In this document: positions 1 through 11,237 of the stretch, piece after piece | Layout of the letters: the number at the start of each line of letters is the position of its first letter | Numbering within the stretch: position 1 is the stretch's first letter | Origin: Manihot esculenta | Taxonomy: Eukaryota > Streptophyta > Magnoliopsida > Malpighiales > Euphorbiaceae | DNA: 64,000 nt | Reading direction: 5' to 3' | Assembly: GCF_001659605.2 (NCBI RefSeq) | Contig: NC_035168.2 | Span: forward strand, 13,331,862 to 13,395,861 | Made by a program: the position numbers and the translations under genes | The notes under the pieces: model-generated | What the model saw: the letters and a program-made list of their open reading frames with translations, nothing else | The model's database searches: none | Told to the model about the DNA's origin: nothing

Positions 1-27
1 TAACTATTAAAATTATTAGAATAACTA

Positions 28-40
28 GGCTCTGATACCA
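28..40 (-). other. Primer binding site complementary to initiator tRNA-Met (copy A)
   Basis: The minus strand reads TGGTATCAGAGCC, complementary to the 3' end of plant initiator tRNA-Met. This site primes minus-strand DNA synthesis in Caulimoviridae and conventionally marks genome position 1. The same 13 bases lie at 7732-7744, 21268-21280 (minus) and 34498-34510, each at the matching place in its copy. Confidence 0.85.
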
Positions 41-206
41 TTTGCTGAACTTTGGATCATTCTTTGTTCTTTTTCTATGATTTATTTATCAATTTATAAA
101 CATTATAAAGATAAATTATTAAACTGTATAATATTATTATTAATTGAGATAATATATAAAAAAGATATGAATAGAAACTAGAAGTCCAATAAATAAAATT
201 GTTCAT

Positions 207-437
207 TTAAAAATTATTATTACTTAATAGTACTTCAAGATACATAAGCATAGAATTAAATAATTCTAATGTCCGTTCTATTTCTCTACAATCACAATAT
301 TCGTTATGGTTTGTAGTATGGTAATCACTAATAAATCTGCCTTGTTGAATTAAACAATTTTTAAAACTTATTACTTCTTGTTTATTAGTTAAATCAATTA
401 AGCTTAAATTTTCTAACGCTGATTTTATAAATCTCAT
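207..437 (-). CDS. Small leader ORF of the pararetrovirus, copy A (76 aa, unknown function)
   Basis: An ATG-started ORF of 76 residues between the viral leader stem-loop and the primer site. A homologue of 77 residues sits at the same viral position in copy C (34031-34264). By eye 54 of 76 aligned residues are identical, one residue is inserted, and many substitutions are conservative (Ile/Val, Tyr/Phe, Glu/Asp). A CDCRE motif and an NNNF C-terminus are shared. I do not recognise the family. It has no obvious signal peptide or membrane segment. The pattern suggests that a short protein was once made from the viral leader. Copy B lost this region. Confidence 0.6.
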   Translation of the reverse strand: MRFIKSALENLSLIDLTNKQEVISFKNCLIQQGRFISDYHTTNHNEYCDCREIERTLELFNSMLMYLEVLLSNNNF

Positions 438-837
438 TGTGATTTAGTAATCAACTTGTATATGATACAAATATATAAAGTAATTATTGTTAGTACTATT
501 CCTTTGATAAATAGAATATCTATACACGGAATTATATTGATCAATATATAGAAAGATAGCATAATCCATCAAATAATATTTATTGAATCAAATAATATAG
601 ATTCTACATATTCCAGACATTGGATACAAGTAAGATCTAAGCCATTGTAGTAATTGTTTAAGTCTACAGTGTAAAAACAATTACAGGTAAAACAAAAATT
701 CAAAATGTAATATTGATTACAAACAGTACAATAATATATTCCTATTTCCATTTTGATGGTTTGAACAGAATTTCTGATGTGCCAGATCAGTGTGAACTGC
801 AAGCACAGAGCATACTTATGGTTAAGGTTCCTGCACT

Positions 838-863
838 GTTAACCTGGATATCCCAGAATTAAC
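838..863 (-). promoter_or_regulatory. Conserved leader stem-loop (copy A)
   Basis: On the minus strand a 6-bp outer stem (one G-T wobble), a 1-nt bulge, a 4-bp inner stem and a 5-nt loop can be drawn. The equivalent sequence in copies B (14356-14381) and C (33747-33771) folds the same way despite base changes. It lies downstream of the TATA box and upstream of the small leader ORF, so it would be in the pregenomic RNA leader. Confidence 0.5.
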
Positions 864-1139
864 TCAGAAGGATGATCGAAGAAAGAGAGAATAATTGCAG
901 TCAACACGGACTTATACAGTAACAGTTGGTAAATGGTACTTGTATTAACAATAAAATACAAAATACAACTTTGTACTACCTTGGTACTTAATTACACAAT
1001 AACTGGTACTACTGCTACTACCGAGTTGTCATAAACTTCGGTATCCTTACATGAGAAACATGAATTGGAATACATTTAGAGAGTGATGGAGATTTTCAGT
1101 GTTGAAGTTCGGTGTGTCCTTGTTGGTCTGGAGAGCTCC

Positions 1140-1412
1140 TTTTTATAGCCGCGGATGTCAAATGTTTATTGAATTTGGTTGAGCGGTCTATGATAGTGCG
1201 TGCTGAGCTGTCTTTCCTTCATTGGCGAAGAATGTCGGTTAGTGCGCCTCTTTCTTTTGTCTGTTGCTGAGTCATTTGTTTTTTTCTTCTTTTTCTTTTT
1301 ACTTTTAACTTTGTCGGCCATTATTTTATCTTGTCGGCCAATTGTCCGCTGCATCATCATGCTTTTGTCTCTGCCACTTGTTTCTTGGTGGAAGACTGAG
1401 TCATTTTTCTGG
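1140..1412 (-). promoter_or_regulatory. Pararetroviral intergenic promoter (copy A)
   Basis: Directly after the ORF2 stop (minus strand) come two TGACTCA bZIP-type motifs and several GACAA/GCCGACAA repeats, ending in a TATA box (TATAAAAA, 1140-1147). The same layout of reiterated motifs then TATA follows ORF2 in copies B and C. By analogy with caulimovirus 35S promoters this would drive the pregenomic RNA. Confidence 0.65.
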
Positions 1413-2416
1413 TTACATCTCTGCTTGTGTAAAAAAGTCATCATTGTCATCAGATAGATCAATTGGTGATGGTGATGCTGCAGTACTCCTTGTTTCTTTC
1501 AGTTCTTCAAGTAATTTGTCATATTCTGGTTCAGAGGTACAAGCAGCCATCTGTGCCATAATTTGCTGTTTTCTTGCTAAGAAGGTTTCTTGTTTAGTGA
1601 TAGCGGCTGGGCTAGATATTTTGCAATATTGTGGATTGTTTATAAAGAATTGGTCTACGGCTATTGGGTCACAACCTTGGAGATTAGTCTTAGGCCACCA
1701 TTTAATTTTGTATTTTCTGACTAACATGGGGATTTGAAAGTTGTCAAGAATGTGGTCTTTAATATGATATTCGGTCATGAAAATCCAAGGGATGTGAAAA
1801 TAATGAGAATAAATAAGCCACTGAGGAGAGCAAATAATGGTTTCTGATAATTGCTGGTTGTCAAAAAATTGGGTTTTAGCAAGTTTAATATTTTCTGGGA
1901 TAATATCATCATGGATACCAAATTTGTGCCACCATTGATGAAACCAAAATGGGATAGGATAAGTAAAATTGTCAGAAATATAAAAGAAAAAAGATATGGA
2001 TAATTGTTCATTTTGCTTAAAAAATGTTCTTTCCCAAGCAACTTGATAATCATAATAATTATATTTTGCATTTTGTCTTGATTGTCCATTGGTATACGTA
2101 AATTCTTTTGCTTTGTGGGGCTCTTGTCCCCATTCAGTAAGAGTCCATACCTTGAGTAATCTTACTTTGCAATATCTGAGCTTGGTAGGGTTGTGAGGAT
2201 CAAAATTGTTTTGCATGAGGATAGAAGTTGTATGGGTAAGAATGGCTTCATAATAGCTTTGGGATTTTTGGAAATTGTCAGGGATGTAATAATGAGTTTT
2301 AGGAAAAATGGTTTCACAAAATTGATATTCATTTAAATGAGGATTTTGTGCCCAGTATTCTGGTTCTATGGTCAGAATTTGGTCTTCAATGGGCTTGTAA
2401 ATATATTGGGCTGACT
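1413..2416 (-). pseudogene. Pararetrovirus ORF2, N-terminally truncated (copy A)
   Basis: The minus strand is open from about 2416 to the TAA at 1413-1415 and aligns throughout to ORF2 of copy C. Shared features are the Trp-rich central block (YWFHQWW-like), the HYFHIPWI segment and an acidic C-terminus ending FFTQAEM. The Ser/Pro-rich N-terminal third is missing, because the internal deletion joins the preceding sequence at about 2416. No start codon is assured; the first in-frame ATG is at 2216. Function is unknown. Confidence 0.75.
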
Positions 2417-3292
2417 CAGTTTAATTTGACTCTGTTGTTGGCGTGTATATTGGGCGAGAAATGTGTCTCTTTTCCCCCGATTTTGATCTGACATATAATC
2501 GTGTTGAATTAGATCTTTATCTAAGGTGAAATTATATGTTAGAGTATTGATTGAATAATCACTGTCTTCATAGGGTTGGCTAAATTGTCCTTCTCTCAAT
2601 ATTCCTTCTTGGATTTTTATACCTTTTGTAGTGTACTGAGGTTTAGTCTTGTGATCAAAAGTTTCTTCTACTGGTTTAGTATTAGACGTTTGACCTTGAA
2701 AGGGTCCTTGATATGAAGGAATGGTTGATTCTTCGGATATACTAGCTTCTGTAATTTCTATATTTTGTTTTCGTTGGGAAGTTCCGATTGAATGTCTAGA
2801 TGGTTGGTAAATACTAGGAGTATTTTGTCTAAAAGAGTTTGATCTTTTATATTTTAATTCTAATGATCCATCTTCATTTTGTATGATATAGTCGATTTCT
2901 TTATTTTCCTTAATAGGTTTACTAGGTATTGTTTTTGCTGGATATTTCCAATTATCTGGTAAAGTAACATCTTTCCATTGTAATGTTCTTGGTATACTTA
3001 TATTAGCTTTGGTTTGGTCTATTTCCCAAAATACCGTTTCTCCTGTTATTCTATTATGGTTAATAGCATTTGGACATAACCCTGTATTCATTATCTTGTA
3101 ATTTAATCTATAAAATACTTCATATATATGAGATCCTTTTATCATATTATAATTGTGAGTTAGAATATCTAAAGTAAGAATTTTCATTATATTAGGATCT
3201 GTTAATGATATGGTAAAGTTTGGAAAACAGTTTGAATAAATTGGTCCATTTGTTAGACTGGTTTCAAATAATCCTAATAGTGAATCTTTATA
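2417..3292 (-). pseudogene. Movement protein C-terminal part (copy A)
   Basis: Minus-strand reading resembles residues about 150-430 of the copy B movement-protein region. It includes the end of the 30K-superfamily core (the LTLDIL and RLNYKIMNTGL segments) and the following Ser/Thr-rich linker. The 5' end is cut at about 3292 by an AT-rich repeat. The 3' end runs out of frame into ORF2 at the deletion junction near 2416, where the tail of this frame becomes 18 or so unrelated residues. Confidence 0.75.
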
Positions 3293-3993
3293 TTTTAATA
3301 GTTACATTCAAAATATAAAATTTAACTAATGTACTTTATACTAATTACTTAAATTTATTTATATTAATATTTAAATATATTTTATTTCACAACATAAAAT
3401 ATTAATATATTTTATTATTAATATTTTTTTTTGAAATGGGCTTCCATTATTAATATTTAAATTAAAAGTAGTACTAACACTAAATAATTTTAATTTCATA
3501 AAATAATATGATCTTATAAATATTTAATACAGTATAATTTTATATCATAATTCTAAATATATTAATATTTAAATATATTTTATTTAACAACATAAAATAT
3601 TAATATATTTTATTATTAATATTTAAATTAAAAATAATACTGACATTACAATTTTAATTTTATAAAATTAATATTATTTTGTGATTAGATATATATAGCG
3701 ATAAAATAGTTTTTAATTATTTTTTATAATAAATATTATTATTTTAATATTAATATAATAATATTATATAATATTAAAATATATATTTAATCACATAATA
3801 ATATTATATTTAAATTTAAAAATAATTATTAATTTAATTAGTATTTATTATAAGTATTATTTTTAATATATTATTATAATAGCGGTTATAAATTTACTGA
3901 TATGTAATTATTATATTTTATCATTTTTAGTATATGAAAGTAATATAAGTTGACAGTAAAAAAAATTACATAAATAAATATTTAAAATTATGA
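3293..3993 (+). repeat. AT-rich ~700-bp repeat, copy 1
   Basis: Nearly the same sequence recurs in the same orientation at 5389-6071; the second copy lacks about 20 bases near its 3' end. Both copies start at the ATTTTAATAGTTACATTC motif and end at TTAAAATTATGAT. No coding capacity. The first 200 bases are the shared terminal module of the fold-back family described at 4222-5335. Confidence 0.75.
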
Positions 3994-4221
3994 TATTATT
4001 CTGATACTAAACGCGTACGTCATTTATAATTCATTAAAAAGAAATAAAATTTTAAATTAATTTAATTATAAAATGAATTAATTATTCAATTTATTTATTT
4101 TTCCTTTAAAATTGTAAACTAAAATTATAATATTATTCTCCTATTTGTATAAAATCACCGAATTATTTATAATTTATTAAAAAAAATTTAATTTATGTTT
4201 TCTCTTTATAATTCACTAAAA
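3994..4221. other. AT-rich spacer without recognisable content
   Basis: Short AT-rich interval between the ~700-bp repeat and the fold-back structure. I see no gene, motif or clean repeat in it. Confidence 0.4.
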
Positions 4222-5335
4222 CAATCCATTTTATTTAGAGATCATAAAAAAAATCTTGAATTATTCATATTTTAATAGTTACATTCAAAATATAAAATTT
4301 AACTAATGTACTTTATACTAATTACTTAAATTTATTTATATTAATATTTAAATATATTTTATTTCACAACATAAAATATTAATATATTTTATTATTAATA
4401 TTTTTTTTTGAAATGGGCTTCCATTATTAATATTTAAATTAAAAGTAGTACTAACACTAAATAATTTTAATTTCATAAAATAACCGTTAAAATTATAATT
4501 TATTAAATATAAAATAAATTTTTTATTAAAATATTATTATATAAAATAAATAAAATTAATTTTTTTATATAAATCTTAAATTATTGTCAAACGGTTATTT
4601 AAATAATATTAATATAATAATTTTACTATTTTATATAATATTTTAATAAAAAATTTATTTTATATTTAATAAATTATAATTTTAACGGTTATTTTATGAA
4701 ATTAAAATTATTTAGTGTTAGTACTACTTTTAATTTAAATATTAATAATGGAAGCCCATTTCAAAAAAAAATATTAATAATAAAATATATTAATATTTTA
4801 TGTTGTGAAATAAAATATATTTAAATATTAATATAAATAAATTTAAGTAATTAGTATAAAGTACATTAGTTAAATTTTATATTTTGAATGTAACTATTAA
4901 ATTTAGACAATGATATTTTCATAAAAATAGTAAAATTATTATATTAATATTATTTAAATAACCGTTTGACAATAATTTAAGATTTATATAAAAAAATTAA
5001 TTTTATTTATTTTATATAATAATATTTTAATAAAAAATTTATTTTATATTTAATAAATTATAATTTTAACGGTTATTTTATGAAATTAAAATTATTTAGT
5101 GTTAGTACTACTTTTAATTTAAATATTAATAATGGAAGCCCATTTCAAAAAAAAATATTAATAATAAAATATATTAATATTTTATGTTGTGAAATAAAAT
5201 ATATTTAAATATTAATATAAATAAATTTAAGTAATTAGTATAAAGTGCATTAGTTAAATTTTATATTTTGAATGTAACTATTAAAATATGAATAATTCAA
5301 GATTTTTTTTATTATCTCTAAATAAAATGGATTGT
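4222..5335. repeat. Nested fold-back element (large inverted repeat)
   Basis: The left arm (about 4222-4640) is an almost exact reverse complement of the right arm (about 4920-5335). A third inverted copy of the inner module lies between them (about 4650-4905). The ~200-bp module that begins with a TAATAGTTACATTC motif thus occurs five times between 3293 and 5600, three forward and two or more reversed counting the flanking direct repeats. This looks like nested insertions of a MITE/fold-back DNA element. No transposase is visible. Confidence 0.7.
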
Positions 5336-5388
5336 TATTTGAGACAATAAATAAATTTAAGTGATTAATATAAAATATGAATTATTCA

Positions 5389-6071
5389 TATTTTAATAGT
5401 TACATTCAAAATATAAAATTTAACTAATGTACTTTATACTAATTACTTAAATTTATTTATATTAATATTTAAATATATTTTATTTCACAACATAAAATAT
5501 TAATATATTTTATTATTAATATTTTTTTTTGAAATGGGCTTCCATTATTAATATTTAAATTAAAAGTAGTACTAACACTAAATAATTTTAATTTCATAAA
5601 ATAATATGATCTTATAAATATTTAATACAGTATAATTTTATATCATAATTCTAAATATATTAATATTTAAATATATTTTATTTAACAACATAAAATATTA
5701 ATATATTTTATTATTAATATTTAAATTAAAAATAATACTGACATTACAATTTTAATTTTATAAAATTAATATTATTTTGTGATTAGATATATATAGCGAT
5801 AAAATAGTTTTTAATTATTTTTTATAATAAATATTATTATTTTAATATTAATATAATAATATTATATAATATTAAAATATATATTTAATCACATAATAAT
5901 ATTATATTTAAATTTAAAAATAATTATTAATTTAATTAGTATTTATTATAAGTATTATTTTTAATATAAATTTATTGATATGTAATTATTATATTTTATC
6001 ATTTTTAGTATATGAAAGTAATATAAGTTTACAGTAAAAAAAATTACATAAATAAATATTTAAAATTATGA
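5389..6071 (+). repeat. AT-rich ~700-bp repeat, copy 2
   Basis: Direct-orientation partner of 3293-3993, differing by a few substitutions and a deletion of about 20 bases. The fold-back structure sits between the two copies, so the arrangement is repeat - palindrome - repeat. Confidence 0.75.
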
Positions 6072-6400
6072 TGCTGAAAACCCACTAACCTGCGGTGATG
6101 AAATCGGGACCGTGAGTGGACGTTGAAGGATTATGAGCAATTAAACACACACCAACCTGAAATCCAAACCACAAGAACACAAATCTCAGCAACCTCGAAC
6201 CCATAGAATCCCAAACCCACAAACATAGCAACACAAACCAAGAGAAACATAACCTGCAGAAACAGTAGCAGCGGGGGCAACTGAGAGAAGCCCGAGAGAG
6301 AGAGAGAGAGAGACCGTGAAGAGCCGGGGGGGTGAGATAGAGAGGAGAGGGAGGGAGAGCGATTGTTAGGGTTTAGAATGTTTTAGTCTAGAGTTATAAC
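6072..6400. other. GC-richer fragment, possible host gene 5' region
   Basis: An abrupt change from AT-rich repeat to a purine-rich, GC-richer stretch with an (AG)n run (about 6295-6315). The reverse strand (CTAAACCCTAAC, then CT-rich) looks like a plant 5' UTR/promoter end. No convincing ORF, so I do not assign a gene. Confidence 0.3.
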
Positions 6401-7666
6401 ATAATCAATGAATTCGTATTTTTTAGTTTTTATAATTCAACATTTTCAGTTTTTAAAGTTTAATTTTATCTAAATTAAAATTTTTTCTATAAAAATACCG
6501 AATTATCCTTTTTAAAACTAAATACTGTAATTCCTAAAATTTAATTTTTACAAATTTATAAATTTTTTAAAAAAAATTAAAAAATATATATATTTTTATT
6601 CCTAAAATAGTATATAATTAATAAATTTATTTTTCTATTTTTTGAATTCAATACTTTAATTTTTAAATTTTAATTTTAAAAAAAAATTTCAAATTCAATC
6701 TCAAATTCTTTTAAAATACTAAACTATATAAAATATTTACTTTTAAGTTCATAAATATGAAATACTAAACTATATAAAATATTAACTTTAAGTTCATAAG
6801 ATGAAAAATCAATAATATCAAAAATATTTCCATTAATTTAATAAATAAATTTTATTCTATATATTATCAATAAATTTTTTATAAATATATCAATTTCTTT
6901 AGACATATACTTTTTTTAATAATTTTTTATAATAATTCTATAATTTTTTAATCATTATAAATATTTTAACTTCGACTTTTGTAAACTTTAATTCATATAA
7001 GAAAAATTATAATAGTAGGTCACAAAGTGTCAAAATTGTAGGGTTTGAGAGACAAGGTGATAGGGCTCGATAGTTTATAATGTATTGTACTCCTACATCA
7101 AGTATCGAAATCCATATTAATATAGTACAATACTATTAAATCTGTATATAACATGTCATACCCTTATATTAACTACAACTCTCACTAAATTTATTAAAAT
7201 CAAGAATTATCATTAACTCTTATTTTCTTACTAACATACTTATATTTGTCAATAACATATGTTTTATATTCAAATAAATGAAATACTACGACTCATGTAC
7301 TTTTCAATATGATTATTTATTTTATAACATATATTATACAATAAAATATTACATATTCTTATATAAATCATATTATTTAATGCATTTAGAAAATTTTAAT
7401 TGTATCCATCATTTGCATATATTTTTGAAAATTTTTAATTATCTAAATACAATTGTCCTTAATCCAACTATACACATTTTATTTTGCATGTACATATGCA
7501 ATTTTTTTTCCTTTTTTTAACTCTCATTCAATTTACCACTTAATTATTTTAGTCTAATACCACAATTTATAATTTAATGATCTATAACTTTGTCAAGATT
7601 TTTTTATTTAACTCAAAAATTTATTTTTCTATCATTATTTTTTATAAAACTACTCATTTAATATAA
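6401..7666. other. AT-rich interval, no gene seen
   Basis: Low-complexity AT-rich DNA. The longest ORF (7278-7520) is Tyr/Phe/Ile-rich and looks like chance translation. Confidence 0.5.
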
Positions 7667-7722
7667 TTTTATCTTTATATTATTGTTAAGTATTGTTTAA
7701 ATCATTAAGAAATCATTAAGAA
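7667..7722 (+). repeat. 56-bp terminal direct repeat, left end of copy B
   Basis: Matches 14588-14643 base for base as read by eye, at an offset of 6,921 bp. It lies just upstream of the primer site on the left and just after the leader on the right. It is either viral terminal redundancy from opening a circular genome near the primer site, or an unusually long host target duplication. Confidence 0.8.
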
Positions 7723-7731
7723 TTCCGAAAA

Positions 7732-7744
7732 TGGTATCAGAGCC
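7732..7744 (+). other. tRNA-iMet primer binding site (copy B)
   Basis: TGGTATCAGAGCC, identical to the site in copies A and C, 147 bases upstream of the ORF1 start codon. Confidence 0.85.
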
Positions 7745-7891
7745 TATTGAAGTTCTATCTATTCTAATAAACTCAAATTAAAATTTTAGAGTTGAAACTG
7801 TGATCATGAAAGTCATAAGTCAGGCAGAGAGGTGTAAGACCTGCAGAACGAGTAGAAAATGAAGTGTATGTGAAAACCCCAGAATTTTAAG

Positions 7892-9334
7892 ATGAGTCTG
7901 TTTAGAAGAAATAGATCTTCTAGGTCCCGAAACTCAGATGAGGAACTTATAAATGATTTAAACATAACTAAAGATAATAGTAGGACAATTTTATCTAGAG
8001 AAAGTAACTGGAATACTCAACAATTAGCTAATTGGAAACCACCTATAACTCCAATATCTACTATATATAAGAAAAGAATTTTAGATTTTAAATCTGCCAG
8101 AGCTATTAAAACTAAAGAAAAAGTAATACCTTTATATTCAGAAAACCAATCTATGAGTTTACTAAGTAAGAAAACAATAATAAAATATATTAACCAAGGT
8201 TATAGATTTATGCATATAGGATTAGTACAAATTGCAATTAAATCATTAACAGTAGAAGGATTAAATACCAGTATGCATGTAGCTCTAAGAGATTGTAGAC
8301 ACATAAATTATAAAGATTCTTTGTTAGTATTATTTGAAACCAGTTTAACAAACGGACCAATATATTCAAATTGTTTTTCCAATTTTACAATATCATTAAC
8401 ATATCCACACATAATGAAAATATTAACTTTAGATATATTGACACACAATTATAATATGTTAAAAGGATCACACATTTATGAAATATTTTATAGGTTAAAT
8501 TATAAAATAATGAACACAGGTTTATGTCCTAATGCAATAGACCATCATAGATTAGAAGGTGAAACAATATTTTGGGAAATAGACCAATCTAAAGCAAATA
8601 TAACTATTCCTAAAACTATACAATGGAAAGATGTAAGTTTACCTGAAAGTTGGAAATACCCAGTAAAAACAATACCAAATTTACCTTTTAAAGAAAACAT
8701 AGAATTAGATTATATTATACAAAATGAAGATGGTTCAGTAGAACTAAAATTTAAAAGATCAAATTCTTTTAGGCAAACCAATTCCACTATTTATCAACCT
8801 TCTAGGCATTCTTTAGAATCCTCAAGAAGAAGACAAAATATAGAAATACAAACAGATACCAGTATTTCTGAGGAATCTATTGTTCCTCCATACAAAGGAC
8901 CCTTTTTCGGAGAAACATCTTGCACCAAACCTCTAGAAGAAACCTTTGACCAACAAACTAAACCACACAATACAACAAAAGGAATAAAAATCCAAGAAGG
9001 CATTTTTCGACAAGGACAGTTTAGTCAACCATATGAAGATAGTGATTTTACCATAAATACTTTAGCACATACCTTTCTTTTAGATAAAGACCAAATTCAA
9101 GCTGACTATATGTCAGATAAAAACCGGGGGAAAAGAGACATATTTCTTAAAACCTATTCCAGAAAAGAACAAAGTATGATCAAGAAAAAATATTTTGAAT
9201 TTTGCAATCAAGTAGAAACAAATATACCATTTTTTACGTACTTAAAATATTTCCATGAAGAAAGATTAAATGTCTTAGAAAAGAAAATACATAAATGGAA
9301 CAAGGTAAATGATAGAAAGACCACCAATGAGTAG
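7892..9334 (+). pseudogene. ORF1 5' part: movement protein (copy B)
   Basis: Starts at the ATG that follows the conserved ~150-base leader, at the same place as the ATG of the copy C fragment at 34657. Residues about 60-240 form a 30K-superfamily movement-protein core. The alignable segments are the KTIIKYINQGYRFMHIG region, the ALRDCRHINYKDSLL region (conserved Asp of the family) and KIMNTGLCPNAI. This protein opens plasmodesmata for cell-to-cell spread. A Ser/Thr/Gln-rich linker follows. The frame is lost near 9310 by a small deletion relative to copy C and ends at 9334. In an intact virus this would be the N-terminus of a single polyprotein. Confidence 0.8.
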
Positions 9335-9596
9335 AGCATTTTTTAAAAAATATCATGTATATAATGGTATACAACCAATTATACACACAAATAATATACA
9401 AAATAATGAAATGAAAGATATCTGCCTACAAAATAATTGGACAAATGTAACATTACATTTATTAGGAAATCAATTAGATAGAATAGAAGAAAAGATAGAA
9501 CAAAATCATGAAGCCATAACAGATATAGATCATATAGAAATACCAAAGACACAATCCCCTATAACATATAAACCAAACACTACATATGTTTCTTAA
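9309..9596 (+). pseudogene. ORF1 linker, shifted frame (copy B)
   Basis: Continuation of ORF1 in another frame. It aligns to the movement-coat linker of copy C (about 22170-22445) and ends at a stop at 9594-9596 where copy C is open. Contains a predicted coiled-coil-like stretch (GNQLDRIEEKIEQNHEAI). Confidence 0.65.
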
Positions 9597-9665
9597 AGAT
9601 ATACTAATTCGAGACCGTATACCATAGATCCCACGAAAAAACCAATAAATAAACATTTCACAAAA

Positions 9666-11237
9666 ATGATACCTCCATCACAAAATCCCATAGATATAGT
9701 CACAATAAATCCAAAAACAGAACTAAATGATATGTCAAAATTATTACAAAAAATAATTAATGAACAAAATAAGTCTTCAAAAGCCAGCACTTCAGGAGAA
9801 ATTAAAGAAGAAATTACTAACAAAGATAAAGGAAAAATTACTGTGTTAACTGAATACAATGAAACTTCTTCTTCAGATAATGAAACAATAGAGAATCCTT
9901 TAGAAGCATCAGACTCTGACCAAGACTATATCATTCCTTTGAATAATATAGAACGACAATATAATAGACAACCTGATGATTTAAAAATCTTAGATAGAAA
10001 ACAAAAACAATATAATGCAAAAAATATATATGAATGGAATATTGACGAAAGGTTAGAAGTAGAAATAATACAAATTACAAAAGAAATGGTAATAGTAGGA
10101 AATATTTATAAACAAAGAGTTGGAATTACAGAAAAAGAAGCTGCAGAAAATATAATATTAGGATTTACAGGAGAATTAAGAACATTGTGGGACAAATTAC
10201 TTAGTAATGAAATAAGAGAAAATATATTATCAGCCAGAAGAATTAATAATACTACGGGCGAATTAATTATTGACCCATCAACAGGACAACCACAATCTTT
10301 TATATTAGCATATTTAGTCTATAATATTATATCCCATTTCATAGGAGACTTAGACTTATATACTGAAAGAAATAGTGAAATTTTACAAAATTTAAAATGC
10401 AGAAAACTAGAAAATTTTAGGTGGTATAAAGACAACTTTCTAAAAAGAGTATATGCCTTAGCTGATCCAAATGCGTACCATTGGAAAGAGAAATTCCTAA
10501 CAGGATTACCTAATTTATTTTCGACAAAAGTAAAAGAAACAATAGAACAAAGATTTGGACATATTTCTTATGATGATTTAACATATGGAGATTTAATAAC
10601 TTGTGTAAATTTAACAGGATTAAGATTATGTAGAGATATAAAATTACAAAATAAATTAAAAACAGAAAACAGACAGTCAAGAAAAGAATTAGGGAACTGG
10701 TGCGAACAATTTGGATTTGGAAGCACAAAGAAACCAAAACAAAAGAAATATAAGTCTTTTAGGACAGATAAAATTTACAAAAAATCTAATTATCATCAAT
10801 ATGAAAATAAAAATAACAAACAAATAAATAAGAAAAAACAATTTAGAAAAAGAAATTATAATTATAGAAAAACCAGGTTAAAAGATAAAATAACATGTTA
10901 TTTATGTAATCAAAAAGGACATTTTGCTAAAGAATGCCCTGCAAGAAAAAAGATACATGAATTAGGATTAGAATTAAAAATTAACAATATTGAACAATTA
11001 TTAGATAAAATAGATCATATTAATTTATCCTCATCAGAATTAGACGATGATTACAGTAGTGACAATTCCTCAGAAACAATAGGAAGTAGTGAGCATAATT
11101 GCAAAGGAGAAATATGTGTTTGTAATAATAAAATAAATATGTTAACAGAATATAACCAAATATTAGAGCAAATAGAACAAGTGCAAGATTCTAATATAAA
11201 AAGAAATTCAAGATTTATTAACAAAAAATTTAATTAG
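9666..11237 (+). pseudogene. ORF1 coat-protein region with CCHC zinc knuckle (copy B)
   Basis: A 523-residue reading. Residues about 110-330 align with copy C and with caulimovirid capsid proteins (the EMVIVGNIYKQRVGITEK and ILGFTGELRT segments). A Lys/Arg-rich tail follows, then a Cys-X2-Cys-X4-His-X4-Cys knuckle at 10896-10937, the RNA-binding signature of pararetroviral coat proteins. The frame ends at 11235-11237 just after a deletion that removes about 1 kb (end of coat region, protease, start of reverse transcriptase) relative to copy C. Confidence 0.8.

Larger units (their letters stand above)
1..3292 (-). mobile_element. Endogenous pararetrovirus copy A (rearranged, runs off left edge)
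   Basis: Read on the minus strand, this block contains the C-terminal half of a caulimovirid movement protein, then ORF2, the intergenic promoter, a leader with a small ORF, and the tRNA-Met primer site. It continues past position 1. The same modules in the same order occur in copies B and C. The stretch from the coat protein to the N-terminus of ORF2 is missing, so the copy is an internal-deletion derivative. Its right border abuts an AT-rich fold-back repeat inside the movement-protein gene near 3292. Assignment to Caulimoviridae rests on family motifs in copy C. Florendovirus is the best-fitting genus by gene order, which is inference. Confidence 0.85.

Noticed and set aside
1342..1737. 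131-codon plus-strand ORF
   Set aside because: Lies opposite viral ORF2 of copy A and has no support of its own.
7278..7520. 80-codon ORF in AT-rich DNA
   Set aside because: Tyr/Phe/Ile-rich low-complexity translation with no homologous partner; expected by chance in such base composition.
7732..7744. Fragment of a tRNA gene
   Set aside because: Only the 13 bases complementary to the tRNA 3' end are present, at the viral position expected for a primer site.
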